Shown here: in pieces, positions 1-11,295 of the stretch
How positions within the stretch are numbered: the first letter of the stretch is position 1
Layout of the letters: each line of letters starts with the position of its first letter
Assembly: GCF_040412425.1 (NCBI RefSeq)
Contig: NC_089762.1
Coordinates: 25,484,891-25,548,890 of the forward strand
Direction of reading: 5' to 3'
DNA: 64,000 bases
Origin: Macrobrachium rosenbergii
Lineage: Eukaryota > Arthropoda > Malacostraca > Decapoda > Palaemonidae
Translations under genes and position numbers: made by a program
The notes under the pieces: model-generated
The model's input: the letters and a program-made list of their open reading frames with translations, nothing else
What the model was told of the DNA's origin: nothing
Databases searched by the model: none

Positions 1-112
1 TACTCTGCCTGAATGTTTGTCGGCTGTTCTCACTGCACTTCATCCTGGTTTTTTCCTTCCTTTGTTGTGCTTTGCTTATTTTGTGATATTGTTCTTATAT
101 TCTTGGCTTATC

Positions 113-3100
113 ATGCATACCCAAGAATCATCCAAGCCTAGACACCACCTTTGCCTGGGTGTTGGAGAGCTGCGATGCAACTGCTTTCTTTCATCCTTTA
201 AAGTAGACCCGCATGCCGTTTACATTAAATGTCGCAAACGTGCGTGCTTTATGACTGATCCTTGTTCTGAGTATTGTGTTTGGTCCCTGGAGCAGTGGAT
301 GAGGTTCACTGGAAAGAGGAAACCCAGGAGGGCTGCCCTGCCCGTCCTCAGAGGGGGTATTCTCCTTCGAGAATGCCGGGTAGCTCCTTGTCTCTTCCCA
401 TGCGACTCCCTTTGGGTGCTACCCCATCTAGGGTAGAGGTCACCCCTCCACGTTCCCCAGTTGCTTTGACAGGTTTGCGTGGAGGGGCGGGGGCCGATCA
501 CGATCTCTTAATGACGTCCACCATTTGTTTGGGGGAGCATTCTCCCCCTGGGCAAAGGGAGGCAGCCCCTGGTAACCCATCTTTTTCAGGTCTGGGAGAG
601 ATTGGGAAGACCTTTCAAGATCTTAGGAACCTCTGGCCATCCCTAGGTGTTCCCAGGGAACCATTGGTGCCGGGCTTGATTGTGCACCTTAGTGCCTCCA
701 ACCTGCCTCCCATCTTTGCTGCGTAGTTCCTGGAACTACGGTTTCAGTTACTGGATCCAAGGTCACCACAGCTACTGTTGCAGCTCCTTAGGTTAGTCAT
801 CCTATGCCATCAACGTCAACACACCCTCCAATGTCTCCCGATGCTAAGGATTTTCTCCTGGACAAATTCACAAAGAGGTACAAATGTGACTGCAAGAGGA
901 TGTCAAAGAAGAGACCCTGTTTGCCTTTGTCGTCGTCATCAGTATCTTCTTCTCCACCTGCTTTTGCCTCCTCCCTTTCTCCTTCTAAGGGTCCCGTTAT
1001 GCGGACAGACCCGAAGAGGGAAAAGGCAGCTGCTCTAGACCATAAGAAGTCCCGTTGGCCCTCTCACGACGTGTCTTCTTTTACGGAAGAAGCTCAAGGA
1101 TCTCTCTGTGGCTCTCCCCTGTCTACATGCAAGGAACCCATGTCTCGGACATCCCTGGACATCCACAGCGCGGAAGCACCTTGCACTCATGTCAGCCATG
1201 ACCCAGCTTCACAAGCTAAGTCTGTGTACGAGGATCCCCCACGTACATCGACACCCAAGGTACAGATGTCTGGTAAAGAAGCTTCTTCCCAGGACTCCAA
1301 GGTTCCAACCTGGAGGCTCATCCCCATCACAGACCCCATGCAGCAACGTTGTCTGCAGCACACTCCCGTGCCCCAGACGATCCGCATAGTGGACCTCTTC
1401 TATTTGCGATTCCGGATTTGTGGCTTCACCTATTCGTGGATTTCCCTGTGGAACATATATACTGTATACATTATTCGATGAAAATTTGCTTATTTGCAGT
1501 ATTTTTCATAGAGAAATATTGATAAAATACTGTATTTTCATATTTTTGTGACTAAATGTGCTTTTTGTGATAAAACTATTAAAATACTTAGGTATAAGCA
1601 TTTTTAAAGGTTTTTTTGGTGTTTGAACTATCAGAATAGGCAGTTATAAGCATTTTTAGAGGGGTGTCAAGTATTTGTGGATTTTAGCTATTTGGGGGGG
1701 GTTGTGGTACATATGTGAATACCAGGTGTTGACTGTACAGAGGTCTCCTTGGCCCGTGCTGCTGAAGGTTCTCCCACCTGGGTTCCACCAGACCCATGCA
1801 GCTACAGTAAGCGTCCACTGTCCCTGACCAGGTCACGGCCTATGGAGAGAGTGCTGATGTGCAGCATGCAGGCGTTACCCCTACCCCCAAATCTCCGAAC
1901 CAGGATTTGGCTTCCACAAGCCTCTCCATGGATGATTGGAGGAACGGGTCCCGAGTCAAGGATGCTGACCTTAGAGTTCGCACACCAGACAGAGCTTGGA
2001 GTAGGTCCCCCTGTCACTCTTCTTCGTGCTTAGAGGCCTTGGCCTCGAAGAAGAGTCCAGCACGTCATCAGGACAGCCCACGTTCTTGCCAACGGGGCGC
2101 AATCGTTCTCCTGGGGGCAGTTCCTGCTTGTGTTCACGCGAGCGAATTTACTTTCCTTGCGATATTCCATGTGTGCGCTCTCCCAGGAATAACCCCCATT
2201 CACCTTTGCATGACACGAACTCTCCCAGATCAGTGCATCGATCGTCACCGAAGGTTGACAATCATTCACGGCCTTCCTCTCCTGCTGAGACTACAGCCTC
2301 CAGCAGGTCCATGAAGGGTGTTAGGCCCCTGTTACCTGTCCTTCAACCTCCTGGGGGTATACTAGGAGCATGGGACGGACAGAACTCAGGTTGGCGATTC
2401 AGATTTTGCCTCCCATTGCAGCCCTTCGTACACCCCAGTTCGGTCTTAGGACTGGAACAGACGTATGCTCGGGTGTCAGAGAGGAGACATGGGTGTTCTG
2501 AGGAGGGTCTCTCACCTGCCGAGAGAACATCGTGGGAGGACCACGACTTGGGGAGCCGGAAAGTCCTCTCCCCAAGGACATGGACTTCCCCGAGCTGTAG
2601 AGTTCCCACATTGAGATTGTTAAACTGATTCGTCAGTACAACAATCTTGGGGAAGAGACCTTGGCTGCTGGTGAGGTTGTTCCTTTGGGCCTAGAAGTAC
2701 TGGTCGGACCCCACAAGGAATCCTCACCATTGATCGAGCTACCATGGTCGAAGCTTGCCGAGTCTGTCTTAGGTCAGGTGAAATCTCTCGTCTCTGGGAG
2801 GGAGAATTCACTTTAGGCCAGCCACTTGTTCAGGCTGCTTCCTCCACCTCTCCCACATCAGAAGAAATTCTATAAGCCCTCGGAGAAGTCAATTCCAACA
2901 GCACAGGTTGACCTGGACTTAGTTCATCTCGGTCCGGGTCTGTCATTGGAGCAGCTCCGTGCAGAAAACATCTCCTTCCCACATCAGGAGTCAGCGACCT
3001 TGGAAATGATTGCCATGGCAGCATTTCAAGCAGTCTCTTGGATGGACCATTGGTACACCACAGTAGCCAAGGTTATCGCTTCCTCTTTGTCACTCACCAA

Positions 3101-3590
3101 CGAGGAAATGGGTAACCTTAAGACTGTTCCTATCTGGGGGTAGGACCATTACCTACCTAGCCCTGTGGGCAAACTTGACACTTGAGAGGAGAGACACAGC
3201 TCTCTACCGAGTGTCTAAGTTTGTTAGTCTTGAGTTGGTCTTGACCTTGAGGAACAGACTGTTGCTGTGTTCCACTTCTCTCTTTGACAGGGAACAAGTG
3301 GACACAGCGGTGGATCGTCGAAGAGCGGATGACAATGACCGTCTCGTCCACCGTGAAGTGGCAAAGACCTCCGGGCCTTCATGTCCCACAGCAGCCTAAC
3401 CCTTGTGTCAGGCTGGCCCTTCCTCTGTGGGTCCTAGGAAAACCCAAAATCCTAATGTCCCTCGTAGGAACACCCAGCCTTCTTCTGCCCCCGTCAGGAA
3501 GGGTGCAAACCAGCATTCCTTTCGGTCTTCTGCCCACCCAGGTAGAGGAGGTAGGGGGAAGAAGATGGTAGGAGGACGCTAGGGGCCAGT
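113..3590 (+). pseudogene. DIRS-A gag-like region (fragmented)
   Basis: The first part (about 113-330) encodes a Cys/His-rich segment ending in DPCSEYCVWSLEQW, the pattern of a Cys pair followed by W-S-x-E-Q-W that opens gag-like ORFs in this element group. Later parts are Ser/Pro-rich and lie in several frames (804-1387, 1749-2033, 2026-2628). A stretch at 2826-3143 containing LEMIAMAAFQAVSWMDHW looks like the conserved gag core. The region is interrupted by a MITE at 1388-1735 and by several frameshifts. It would have encoded the RNA-packaging protein; no intact ORF remains. Confidence 0.6.
1388..1735. mobile_element. pogo/Tigger-like MITE in DIRS-A gag
   Basis: The right end reads GTTGACTG followed by TA. 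The internal sequence (CACCTATTCGTGGAT, TTTGGTGTTTGAACTAT, a GTATTTGTGGATTTTAGC type stretch) matches both ends of the larger element at 26939-28932, so the two are one family. The left end is eroded, so its coordinate is approximate. It has no coding capacity. A TA target with an end close to CAGTCAACCCCC is typical of pogo/Tigger-group elements. Confidence 0.7.
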
Positions 3591-3639
3591 GCTCTCCTCC
3601 ACATACTGCCACTGGTTGTGGTTGGTGGGTGCCTGTCGA

Positions 3640-5250
3640 GCCATTGGGCAACTTGGCAGCGACGTGGGTAGTGAATGTCCTTCAGGTGGGCTATTTATTT
3701 CCCTTCAAGTTTCCTCCACCTCTCATGTTCTTGGCTCGCCAAAGGACCTTGTTCTATGGAATGAGGTGAAAGCAATACTGAACAAGGGTGCTGTGGAAGT
3801 CATGACGGATGGGTCCCCAGGCTTTTACAACAGGATCTTTCTCGTAAAGAAAGCATCAGGGGGATTGAAATCGATCATAGACCTATCTGCCCTGAACAAA
3901 TTCGTTCAACAAAGACTCGGTTGAAGATGGAAACAACACAGTCACTACTTGCAGCTGTCAGAGTCCAACTTCATGCTTTTGGTGGATCTGCAAGATATGT
4001 ATTTTTTGTGTTCACTTGATTGTTCACCCTTGTATCAACTTGGGCCCTTTCACACGGGATACGTCTTCTGAGATATCTCGACGATTGGCTAGTCCTGGCA
4101 AACTCTTGTTCTAAAGTTGCTCCAGGACAGAGATTGCCTCCTCGATTTTTGTCGCAGCCTAGGCATTGCGATAAATCTCGAGAGGTCAGACCTCATACCC
4201 AAGCAGAGGATAAAGTACCTGGGCATGCTGAGAGATGTGGCAGCAGTGAGAGTCTTTCCTCAGACTCCCAGATCAGCGGGTTCAAGGAGGCAGCGCACTT
4301 GTTCCTGTCCCTACAAGAACACCCAGCTTGGATGTGGCAAGTCATTCTCAGTCACCTGTCATCTTTGGAGAAGCTGGTCCCTCATGGGCAACTTCACCTT
4401 CATTCCCTCCAGTGGAGAATGAAGAAGTTCTGGTCTCAAGCAAGGGACCTGCTGTTCCTTCCCATTCCCCTCTTGAGAGAAGTGAGGTAGGGCTTAGCTT
4501 GGTGGCTAGATGACAGGAACCTCGTAGCCTGGTGGATAGACGACAGGAACCTCGTAATAGGAATTCAGCTTCACACTTCCCCTCCCAAGATGCTTCTGCT
4601 TCAAAGGGATGGGGTGCACACCTGGAGGAGTTACAAACATCGGGGTTATGGAATCAGAACGACAAGCACTTCCACTTCAACATCCTGCAGCTCAAGGCAG
4701 CCTTTCTGGCTCTCCAAGAATTCCAGGATCACATGATGGGGCACTCCGTGGTACTCATGAGCGACAATACCACAGTAGTGGCATATGTCAACAAGCAAGG
4801 ACTAGTGTCTCTTCAGCTTCATCAGTTGACGGTGCAAGTGCACGAGTGGGCAATAGCACATTAAGTGGAGTTGTCAGCCAGATACATCCAAGGCAAAACG
4901 AATGTAGTGGCAGACAAACTCAACCGTCAGGGTCAAGTGATAGGGACAGAGTGGTCCCTACACCCAGATGTCGTGGAGAGATTGTTCGACCTTTGGGGAC
5001 GACCATTGATAGACCTTTTCGCAACCTGGCACAACAGGAAGTTGCCAGTGTTTTGCTCCATTGTCCCGGACCCTTGGTTTGTAGCGGAGGATGCCTTTCA
5101 GCACCCTTGGGATAACCTTGGTACGTAACCTTTTCTTCTATTCTGTCTTATTCTTCAGGTGATCAACAGGGTAATGATCACCATGAATCTCAGAATTACC
5201 TTGGTGGCCCCCGAATGGCCACATGCCGAGTAGTACCCAGACCTGCTGAG
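3640..5250 (+). pseudogene. DIRS-A RT, RNase H and MT remnants
   Basis: RT pieces: a fingers segment at 3730-3920 (FYNRIFLVKKASGG), motif A near 3985 (LLVDLQDMY), then motif C RYLDDWLVL near 4075 and KYLGM near 4215. The stretch that should hold motif B between A and C is missing, so an internal deletion is likely. RNase H follows at 4585-4960 with DASASKGWGA, MSDNTTVVAYVNKQG and IQGKTNVVADKLNRQG. The MT domain at 4980-5235 starts with LIDLFATWHNRKLP and ends near VAPEWPH. In-frame stops and frame changes (for example at 4864) make it nonfunctional. Confidence 0.8.
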
Positions 5251-5329
5251 AGAAATTCCTCCATGGCACAACCTCCAATGCCAACCCCATGTAGAGGTTC
5301 CACCAATCCATAGAGTCCCTATCCCTTCA

Positions 5330-6388
5330 CAGCTGGAGACTATCCAGTGTCTCCTGCAAGCAAAAGGCTTTTCTCAATGAACAATATTGGAGATGGCTGG
5401 GTATCTTCAGAAACCCTCAGCAGTCATCTGTCAAGGGGAATGGGCCATCTTCTGTGGTTGGTGTCATGGAAGGGGTTTCTCTCCGGTTGGAGCTACTATT
5501 CAGCAGGTAGCAGACTTTCTTGTCTTCCTTCGCTGAGAGAAGCATCTCTCTGTCTCAGCAGTTAAAGGCTACAGAGCCCCCCTGGGCCTAATCCTACATG
5601 TAAAAGACACAGATCTTTCTTCCTCATGGGAGATCTCCATGCTAATGAGAATCTTCAAAAAGTCTTGCCCTCCTAGGGAACTCAGGCCCCTTAGTGGGAT
5701 GTGACTCTCGTCCTTCAAAGCCTGACTCGTGCACCCTATGAGTCTACAAGAATCGTCAGACAGGGATCTGACCCTCAAGACTGTATTTCTGCTTGCCCTG
5801 GCATCGGCGAAGAGAGTAGGCAAACTTCATGGTCTTTCTTATAATGTTAATCACTCGTGGGGATGGGGATCTGTTCCGTTCAAATTTATCCCGGAATTCA
5901 TAGCAAAGGCTCAGAATCCATCGGTCCCTGATGTCAGATTCGAGTCCTTCTCGATCCCCTCCATTGTGGACTTTGTAGGTAACGAACCAGACAAGATGCT
6001 ACTTTGTCCAATTAGAGTGCTGCGGTGTTACCTTAAAAGGACTCAGCAGCTCAGGCCTAGGTGTCAACGACTTTTTGTTAGCATTGGCAAGACCAAGAAA
6101 GAGGTGTCCAAGAGTACAGTCTCTTTCTGGTTTCGTGAGATTATTAAGAAGGCATACTCAACGTCAAACGAAGAGGACTCAAGAACGTTCCGGCCCAGAG
6201 TTCACAAAATCAGGGGCATTGCTCCATCCCTCGCATTCAGGAAGAACCAGTCGGTGCATCAGGTGCTGAGAGCAGGAGTAAGGTCAAGTCAGACGATGTT
6301 CACCTCCTTTTACCTGAGGGACATTGCCCATAGGTCATTGGACACATTTTCCTTGGGTCCTGTGGTGGCTGCTCAACAAATTGTGTAG
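5330..6388 (+). pseudogene. DIRS-A tyrosine recombinase, catalytic half open
   Basis: The catalytic half is one open frame from 5729 to 6388 (219 residues). The active-site Arg lies in LALASAKRVGKL, the H-x-x-R box is HKIR in RVHKIRGIAPS, and the nucleophile is the Tyr of TSFYLRD, so the core residues survive. The N-terminal DNA-binding half upstream (5330-5728) has stops and frame changes. In DIRS elements YR replaces the usual DDE integrase and inserts a circular DNA copy. Copy E at 45290-46320 is a close relative. Confidence 0.82.
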
Positions 6389-6914
6389 CTCACCCAGTTC
6401 CCCTAGCGAGACAGGTAGCATCTGGTCTAAGATGTACAGTCGTAGAAGTGAGAGTGAGCGTGTATGACTAGCCTTCCTCCTTTCCCTTTCTCGTACCTCT
6501 CCTCTTACGGCGGGCAGAGGATAGGTTTTCAAACTGTCATGTGCTGGACAGGCACAGATGCAGGTGAGTGATCAGCCATTCTATTTTTTCCATTGTTATG
6601 ATCTAATAGAAGCAAGTCCTGCCCTCTCTCTAGCCAGGGGAGAGGGATTGGCAATAAAACTAACCTTTTGCTTATCTTAGCTTTATTGTTCTCTGACATA
6701 GTGTTCTTCCATGCCTTTTCTTTTGAAGCAATGTTGCTTTCACACCCATTACTTTAAAAGCCCGGAACCTAACAGTTGAGCGCACATTTGTTCCCCTGAT
6801 CACATGGGACTGCTTCCTTTGCTCGACATTTCACGACCAAGAAAAAATCCCAGGTGAGGCGAACCTCCAGTTGGTTAGGAGGTCTATTCAGATCTTCCAC
6901 CAAACAGTAAGTCT
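6389..6914 (+). other. DIRS-A 3' untranslated stretch
   Basis: No ORF or named repeat is seen. It starts with CTCACCCAGTTCCCCTAGCG just after the YR stop; copy E has a near match after its own YR (46324 on), so this belongs to the element and is not host DNA. Confidence 0.6.
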
Positions 6915-7258
6915 TCCTGTGTAAAGACCGACGGTTTGTATGCATGTAGGAAAAATGAGACATGTACAAAGTAATTTTTTTTATTTTTCCTAACATACAA
7001 ACCTGAGGTCTTTACATACACTGCCCACCTCTAGCCACCCCTCATTCTAATACCTGGGCTATTAGGCAAGGGGATGCATAACTCAGCAACAGGAGGTGGT
7101 GAGGGTATCCCTCGCCCCTCCCACCAGTAGTGCAACTACCGGACAACCTTGTCGTGTAGAATTGCCTGCTCCAGCTTGCATTGAAGGTAATTCCTATGTA
7201 AAGACCTCAGGTTTGTATGTTAGGTAAAATACAAATTACATCTAAAATTTGTCATTTT
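6915..7258. repeat. DIRS-A right terminus: complementary region plus inverted repeat
   Basis: Three related arms are visible: TAAAGACCGACGGTTTGTATG near 6918, CATACAAACCTGAGGTCTTTA near 6994, and its reverse complement near 7198. The 6915-7020 part is itself a palindrome around a TTACTTTGTACATGTCTCAT core. This matches the DIRS rule of an internal complementary region followed by the right terminal repeat, as in copy B. Similar structures lie at 25148-25450 and 46870-47215. Confidence 0.7.
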
Positions 7259-8225
7259 CCTTGTGTTTTTCAGAGAAAATGCTCACGTATTTCCGAACGT
7301 TTCTTCTTGTGGTACCAACCAAAAATGAGCAAAAGATCACAGGAGATATGTTGAGACTCAGCCAGTTAAAAGCTCCATTGTTTTTAAACCAGCTACCAAG
7401 TGGAACTCCAAGTGAATCAAAAAGTGAAGAAAAATCAAGCAAACAGCCTCTGAAGAGTTGAATAAACCATCTTTAGATCTTCAATAAATGTTAATAATCA
7501 CTTTGTCTGAGAACAAGCAAATGTAAGTAGAGAAATACAAAAATATAAATATGCAATATAGTTCAAGGTAGTTATGCTAATAACTGTTTCTTCAGTCTTT
7601 GATGAAGCATATTTTTTTCAGAGTTGTATCTATTGCAAATAAGTACAAAACTGTAAAGGACCAATTTTACTAGGTTCACTTTAGTTAGATGCCCTAAGTA
7701 CAGGAAAGGGAGGATGTTGGCATGTTAAAAAACTGCATTTTAGAAGCCAAACGTCAGGCAGCAGTGGTATCCTACGTGAAACAATTTGTCGATTCGTATT
7801 TCGTACATTTTTCACTTATTTACATCACAATGGAAAAAATAAAAGTTGTGGCCAGCTTTGAAAATGTTTCTTTCACACCAAAGATTGGGCAAAACTTTCA
7901 GTGCAATTGCTTTATGTAATACATCTGGCAAATTTATTTTAGCAAATTTAATGAAAGTTAAGCTTAACATTTTCTACATAAAATATTACGTGTTTTATTT
8001 GTAAAGCAGTCCGTTTCCTCTGTTACCAGAGATCATTCCAGTATAATGTTCTCAGTTGGATTCTCGCAGCCATGCAGATTTGTATATGTCAGTTGTTCTT
8101 TATTTTGTCATGAATATATGTCACTTTCTTACGGCCCAAATCCACAGGAGATTGTATTTCCAGAATCTGAATATCCAAGCTACAAAGCACCACCACTGGT
8201 AGAAAACATCATTCCATGTGTATGT

Positions 8226-8265
<40 letters not shown>

Positions 8266-8762
8266 TGGGCTGCACAGACCTGTTAACTTTCTTACCCTCT
8301 TCTTTCCTGTTCACAGTATCACTTCACTAAATTTGTCATTTCTTTAGCTGTTCAGCAGAGTTTTCTTGCCTTTACTTGCTCCATGGTAATGGTTTAAGCA
8401 TGAATATTGTATTTGTCATAATTTATATTTTTTGGTTAGTTAAGCTGTAGTAAGTGATATCCTTTTTGAGTTTCCAGTGAGTGGTTACTTCTGCTGCTGA
8501 CTACAGTAAGTCTTACCATTCTTTGAACAGCCTTGATGTTCTCCTGACCTGTTAGGTATGTATGTTATTAGGCCTTGGTTATACGAATTTCCAGTTGGTA
8601 TTAATATTTTACAACTGAGTTAGATACTTAGTTCCTTTTTTACATCTGGACAATATAAACCTGTTCTTGACTTCTGTGTTTGTTAAGCAGACCAGTTATG
8701 TTAATATAATCCACATATTTTCATCCTATTGATTATTGTGTTGGTCTGAGATTATATTAATT
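7259..8762. other. AT-rich spacer, no gene seen
   Basis: Between DIRS copies A and B. Only short ORFs of non-coding character occur. A GT microsatellite lies at 8217-8264. A plausible remnant host ORF was not found. Confidence 0.5.
8217..8264. repeat. (TG)n microsatellite
   Basis: About 20 TG dinucleotides with one or two TA interruptions near its left end. Confidence 0.95.
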
Positions 8763-8772
8763 TTTGGGTTCA

Positions 8773-9066
8773 ACCTGTGTCACCCGGTGAAATTGGTTCC
8801 ATCAAGCACATTTCTAGGTATAAGAACTGCTAAAAATACCAGAGAAAAAGCTATCTAGAATGCCGGGGTTACTACCCCCAGTTCGCTCATCTAAATTAAT
8901 AAAAATAGATGTCGGTATACACAAAGGGTGAGTGTTGCCACTGCCACAGGCCTCCACCCTGTAGAGATCTCCAATCTCAAAATCCCGGAAAGTGAGGGGC
9001 CGTCGCATATCCAACGCCCATCACCCAGCCAACCAACACCTCAGCCGCCATCTTAGCCTCATTCCA
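8773..9066. repeat. DIRS-B left inverted terminal repeat
   Basis: Starts ACCTGTGTCACCCGGTGAAA and ends CTTAGCCTCATTCCA. It matches the reverse complement of 16957-17250 over 294 bp with about nine mismatches by eye. A short outer segment (8763-8772, TTTGGGTTCA) lies outside the repeat and is represented in the ICR. Confidence 0.95.
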
Positions 9067-9904
9067 TCTTAGCACGCTTGTAAACATTGCTGTGTTTTTC
9101 CCTTGTGTTGCTATTTTGCAAATTTTGCACTTGCATCATGTCTTCCATCCAGGAATTTTCTTCTCCTAAGTTGAGTACCATCTCCTTTTGGTTTTTTGCT
9201 TATAGAGGCTTCTTATTTGACCTTTAATTTAGTAATTACAAGGTTAAATAACACAGTGCGGTCGTCTGCGGTCGCTTCGCCTCGGCCATATTGGACCCTC
9301 AGTCTTCGTATGGTTTTAGCAGTGAGGTTCTGCTTGTTTTTTACACAGTTATATATTTTATATATAATTTTAGATATTTCTACTCCTTCAGGGAGTTCTT
9401 TTTGGCGAATTACCCTTTCGTTGGTAGGGGGTGAGGTGCCCGTATCATGACTGATCTAGGCTAGTATTGGAGGCTTCCCCCTCCCGCCTTTCTGACCATA
9501 AATATTCCTTTTCCCTGGGCCCCTTCCTCTGTCGGCGAGCGGGTACATTCTCCAAGATGGTACTGTTATGCTCATGATCTTTCCTGATATGTGCGGTGAT
9601 GGATGACATGTATATTTTTGGATTAAAAATGTTTATGATTCAGCGTTAGGGTCGGCCATTTTACGTATCACCCGCGTTCAACATATCACGAGTTGTTTGG
9701 CCTTCTCTATAGCACGAGTCTTTTATATATTATAAATTTCTGTGCATACATATTTATATGTTTTATATTTCACACATCATTTGGTTAACTTTTATTTAAT
9801 ACTTTAGGTCAGGTAGTTTCTTTGATGGGTATTCTGGCCTGGCCCTCTCGTCCGCAGTCGGAGGGCTAGGCTAGTTAGGTTAGGCGACTTTCATGACACT
9901 CATG

Positions 9905-10200
9905 CTTCCTAGCTCCCCTGACCAGGTCGTTTTGAGGCTTGGAGGGAGGTGTTGGATGGTTGAGGGAGTTCCTCGTTCTCTTGGCCCGCCTGACCATGCC
10001 ATCATGTTTTTGGAGGGTGTTATTAGGCTTGTGAGACCCCCCCCTCCCCTGTTTTAGCCTACCTGACCAGACCGGTTGGTTTTCGGAAGGTAAGGTTAGA
10101 ATAGTGAGGGTCTCCTTATTACTTAGACCCCCACCTGACCAGGCTGTCGGCGTTGGAGGGTGTGGCCAGACCTTGCGTGGATTTCCCCTCTCCCCCCCCC
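9905..10200. repeat. four degenerate ~72-bp tandem units
   Basis: CCTGACC recurs at 9917, 9989, 10062 and 10134 (spacing 72, 73, 72), each followed about 20 bases later by a GGAGGG or GGAAGG run. The GC-rich wording differs from the AT-rich flanks. Confidence 0.75.
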
Positions 10201-10324
10201 CCTTCCATACCTCTGTTAGCCTTCTTACCCAAGTCAAAAAATTTTGACGTTGGGGAGTGGTCTGGGGTCGAAGGTTGCACTGTCTTTTTCATGTCGTTAG
10301 CCTAGCCCTTCCTTACCCATTCTT

Positions 10325-10644
10325 TAGCATTTGGCGGGTGTCCCTAGTTTTCCCTGCGCGAGGGACGTTGGTCTCTACGACCGGCACCCCGTGGGGAGTT
10401 TCTATAGGTGTCCAGGGGGTGTTTCCCACCCATCTGGCCACCGCTATTTGGTCCCCTCCATTTTGCTATTCCTTTCCTGTTCCTTAGCATTTGGCGTGTG
10501 GCCTTGACTTCTCCCCGCGCGAGGGACGTCGATCACTTATGACCGGCACCCCGTGGGGAGTTTCGGTCGGAGTCCAGATAGTGTTACCCACCTGTCTGGC
10601 CTCCGCCTTTCGGTTTCCGCCATTCTGCTAGTGTTTCATTTGTT
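10325..10644. repeat. two ~160-bp tandem units
   Basis: TAGCATTTGGCG starts both units at 10325 and 10485. Shared interior landmarks are GCGCGAGGGACGT, GACCGGCACCCCGTGGGGAG and a CCACC...TCTGGCC segment, with moderate divergence between units. Confidence 0.85.
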
Positions 10645-10989
10645 CGGTTTCCTCAGTGTTAGCTGGAGCATCAAACACAGGTCCAGGGACACTCTTGACT
10701 TCCGCTAGGTTCATTCTCCGCCGGGTTTGTCAGGTCTCCCGTTGTTCTTGTACATGTTATAACTCCGGTGGGTATGGTTTTTGGTTGGTTGGCGCTTTCC
10801 ACTACCTGTTCCCCATACAGGCGTTGAGAGTTGAGCCAGTTTTGAGGACTCCTCTCCGCCTCCTCTGCCGCTACCATAGGTATGAGGTAACGAGATTTCG
10901 AGGCAATCAGGGCGGATATCATAACCAGCATATCTTTAGGTACTTCTGTTTACATAATTAGTTGACCATTCTGTAGCATATCTTTACTA

Positions 10990-11256
10990 TACCGCTGCCG
11001 GACTCTTTCCGGCGGTGTTTATTTAATTATACTATAATCATATTATAATTGTTGTATGATGCATGATCCTAGGTTAAGGTGTACTGTTACTGCCGGACTT
11101 GCTCCGGCGGTCCTTAACTTAATGCTATTCATGTATTATTTATTATCTTTATTCTGCCAGAGTTATCTCCGGCGGGATTCGGATTGACTGTAAGCATGCT
11201 CCATCACCCATATTAGGTTAAGGTACCTTATCTCCGTCGGACCTACTCCGGCGGGC
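10990..11256. repeat. array of four CCGGA...TCCGG stem-loops
   Basis: GCCGGAC..TCCGGCGG type hairpins recur near 10996, 11091, 11155 and 11232 (about 64-95 bp apart), three of them followed by similar AT-rich text such as CTTAACTTAATGC and TCATGTAT. The stems are short (5-7 bp) and loops 6-8 nt. They may act in RNA packaging or translation, but that is inference. Confidence 0.65.
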
Positions 11257-11295
11257 CTTAACTAGCATACTCATGTATCATCTGTCCACTTACAG

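Larger units (their letters stand above)
1..7258 (+). mobile_element. DIRS-type retrotransposon copy A, degraded
   Basis: The order gag, reverse transcriptase, RNase H, Dam-like MT and tyrosine recombinase, followed by a palindromic terminus at 6915-7258, is the DIRS layout. Every domain is recognisable but split over frames by stops, indels and one MITE insertion, so this is a fossil. It resembles copy E (44.9-47.2 kb) in YR wording and in the sequence just after the YR stop, more than copy B. No left inverted repeat matching its right end is visible, so the left end lies outside the window or is lost. Family assignment is firm; the left boundary is not. Confidence 0.8.
9067..11295 (+). other. 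DIRS-B leader with tandem repeats
   Basis: About 2.2 kb without a convincing ORF, between the left repeat and gag. It holds three sets of degenerate repeats (annotated separately). Just before gag, CCACTTACAG at 11286-11295 looks like a splice acceptor, so part of the leader may be intron or upstream exon. Promoter position is unknown. Confidence 0.6.

Noticed and set aside
9875..10237. 120-codon minus-strand ORF
   Set aside because: It covers the 72-bp tandem repeats of the DIRS leader and has no recognisable fold; openness follows from GC-rich repeats.
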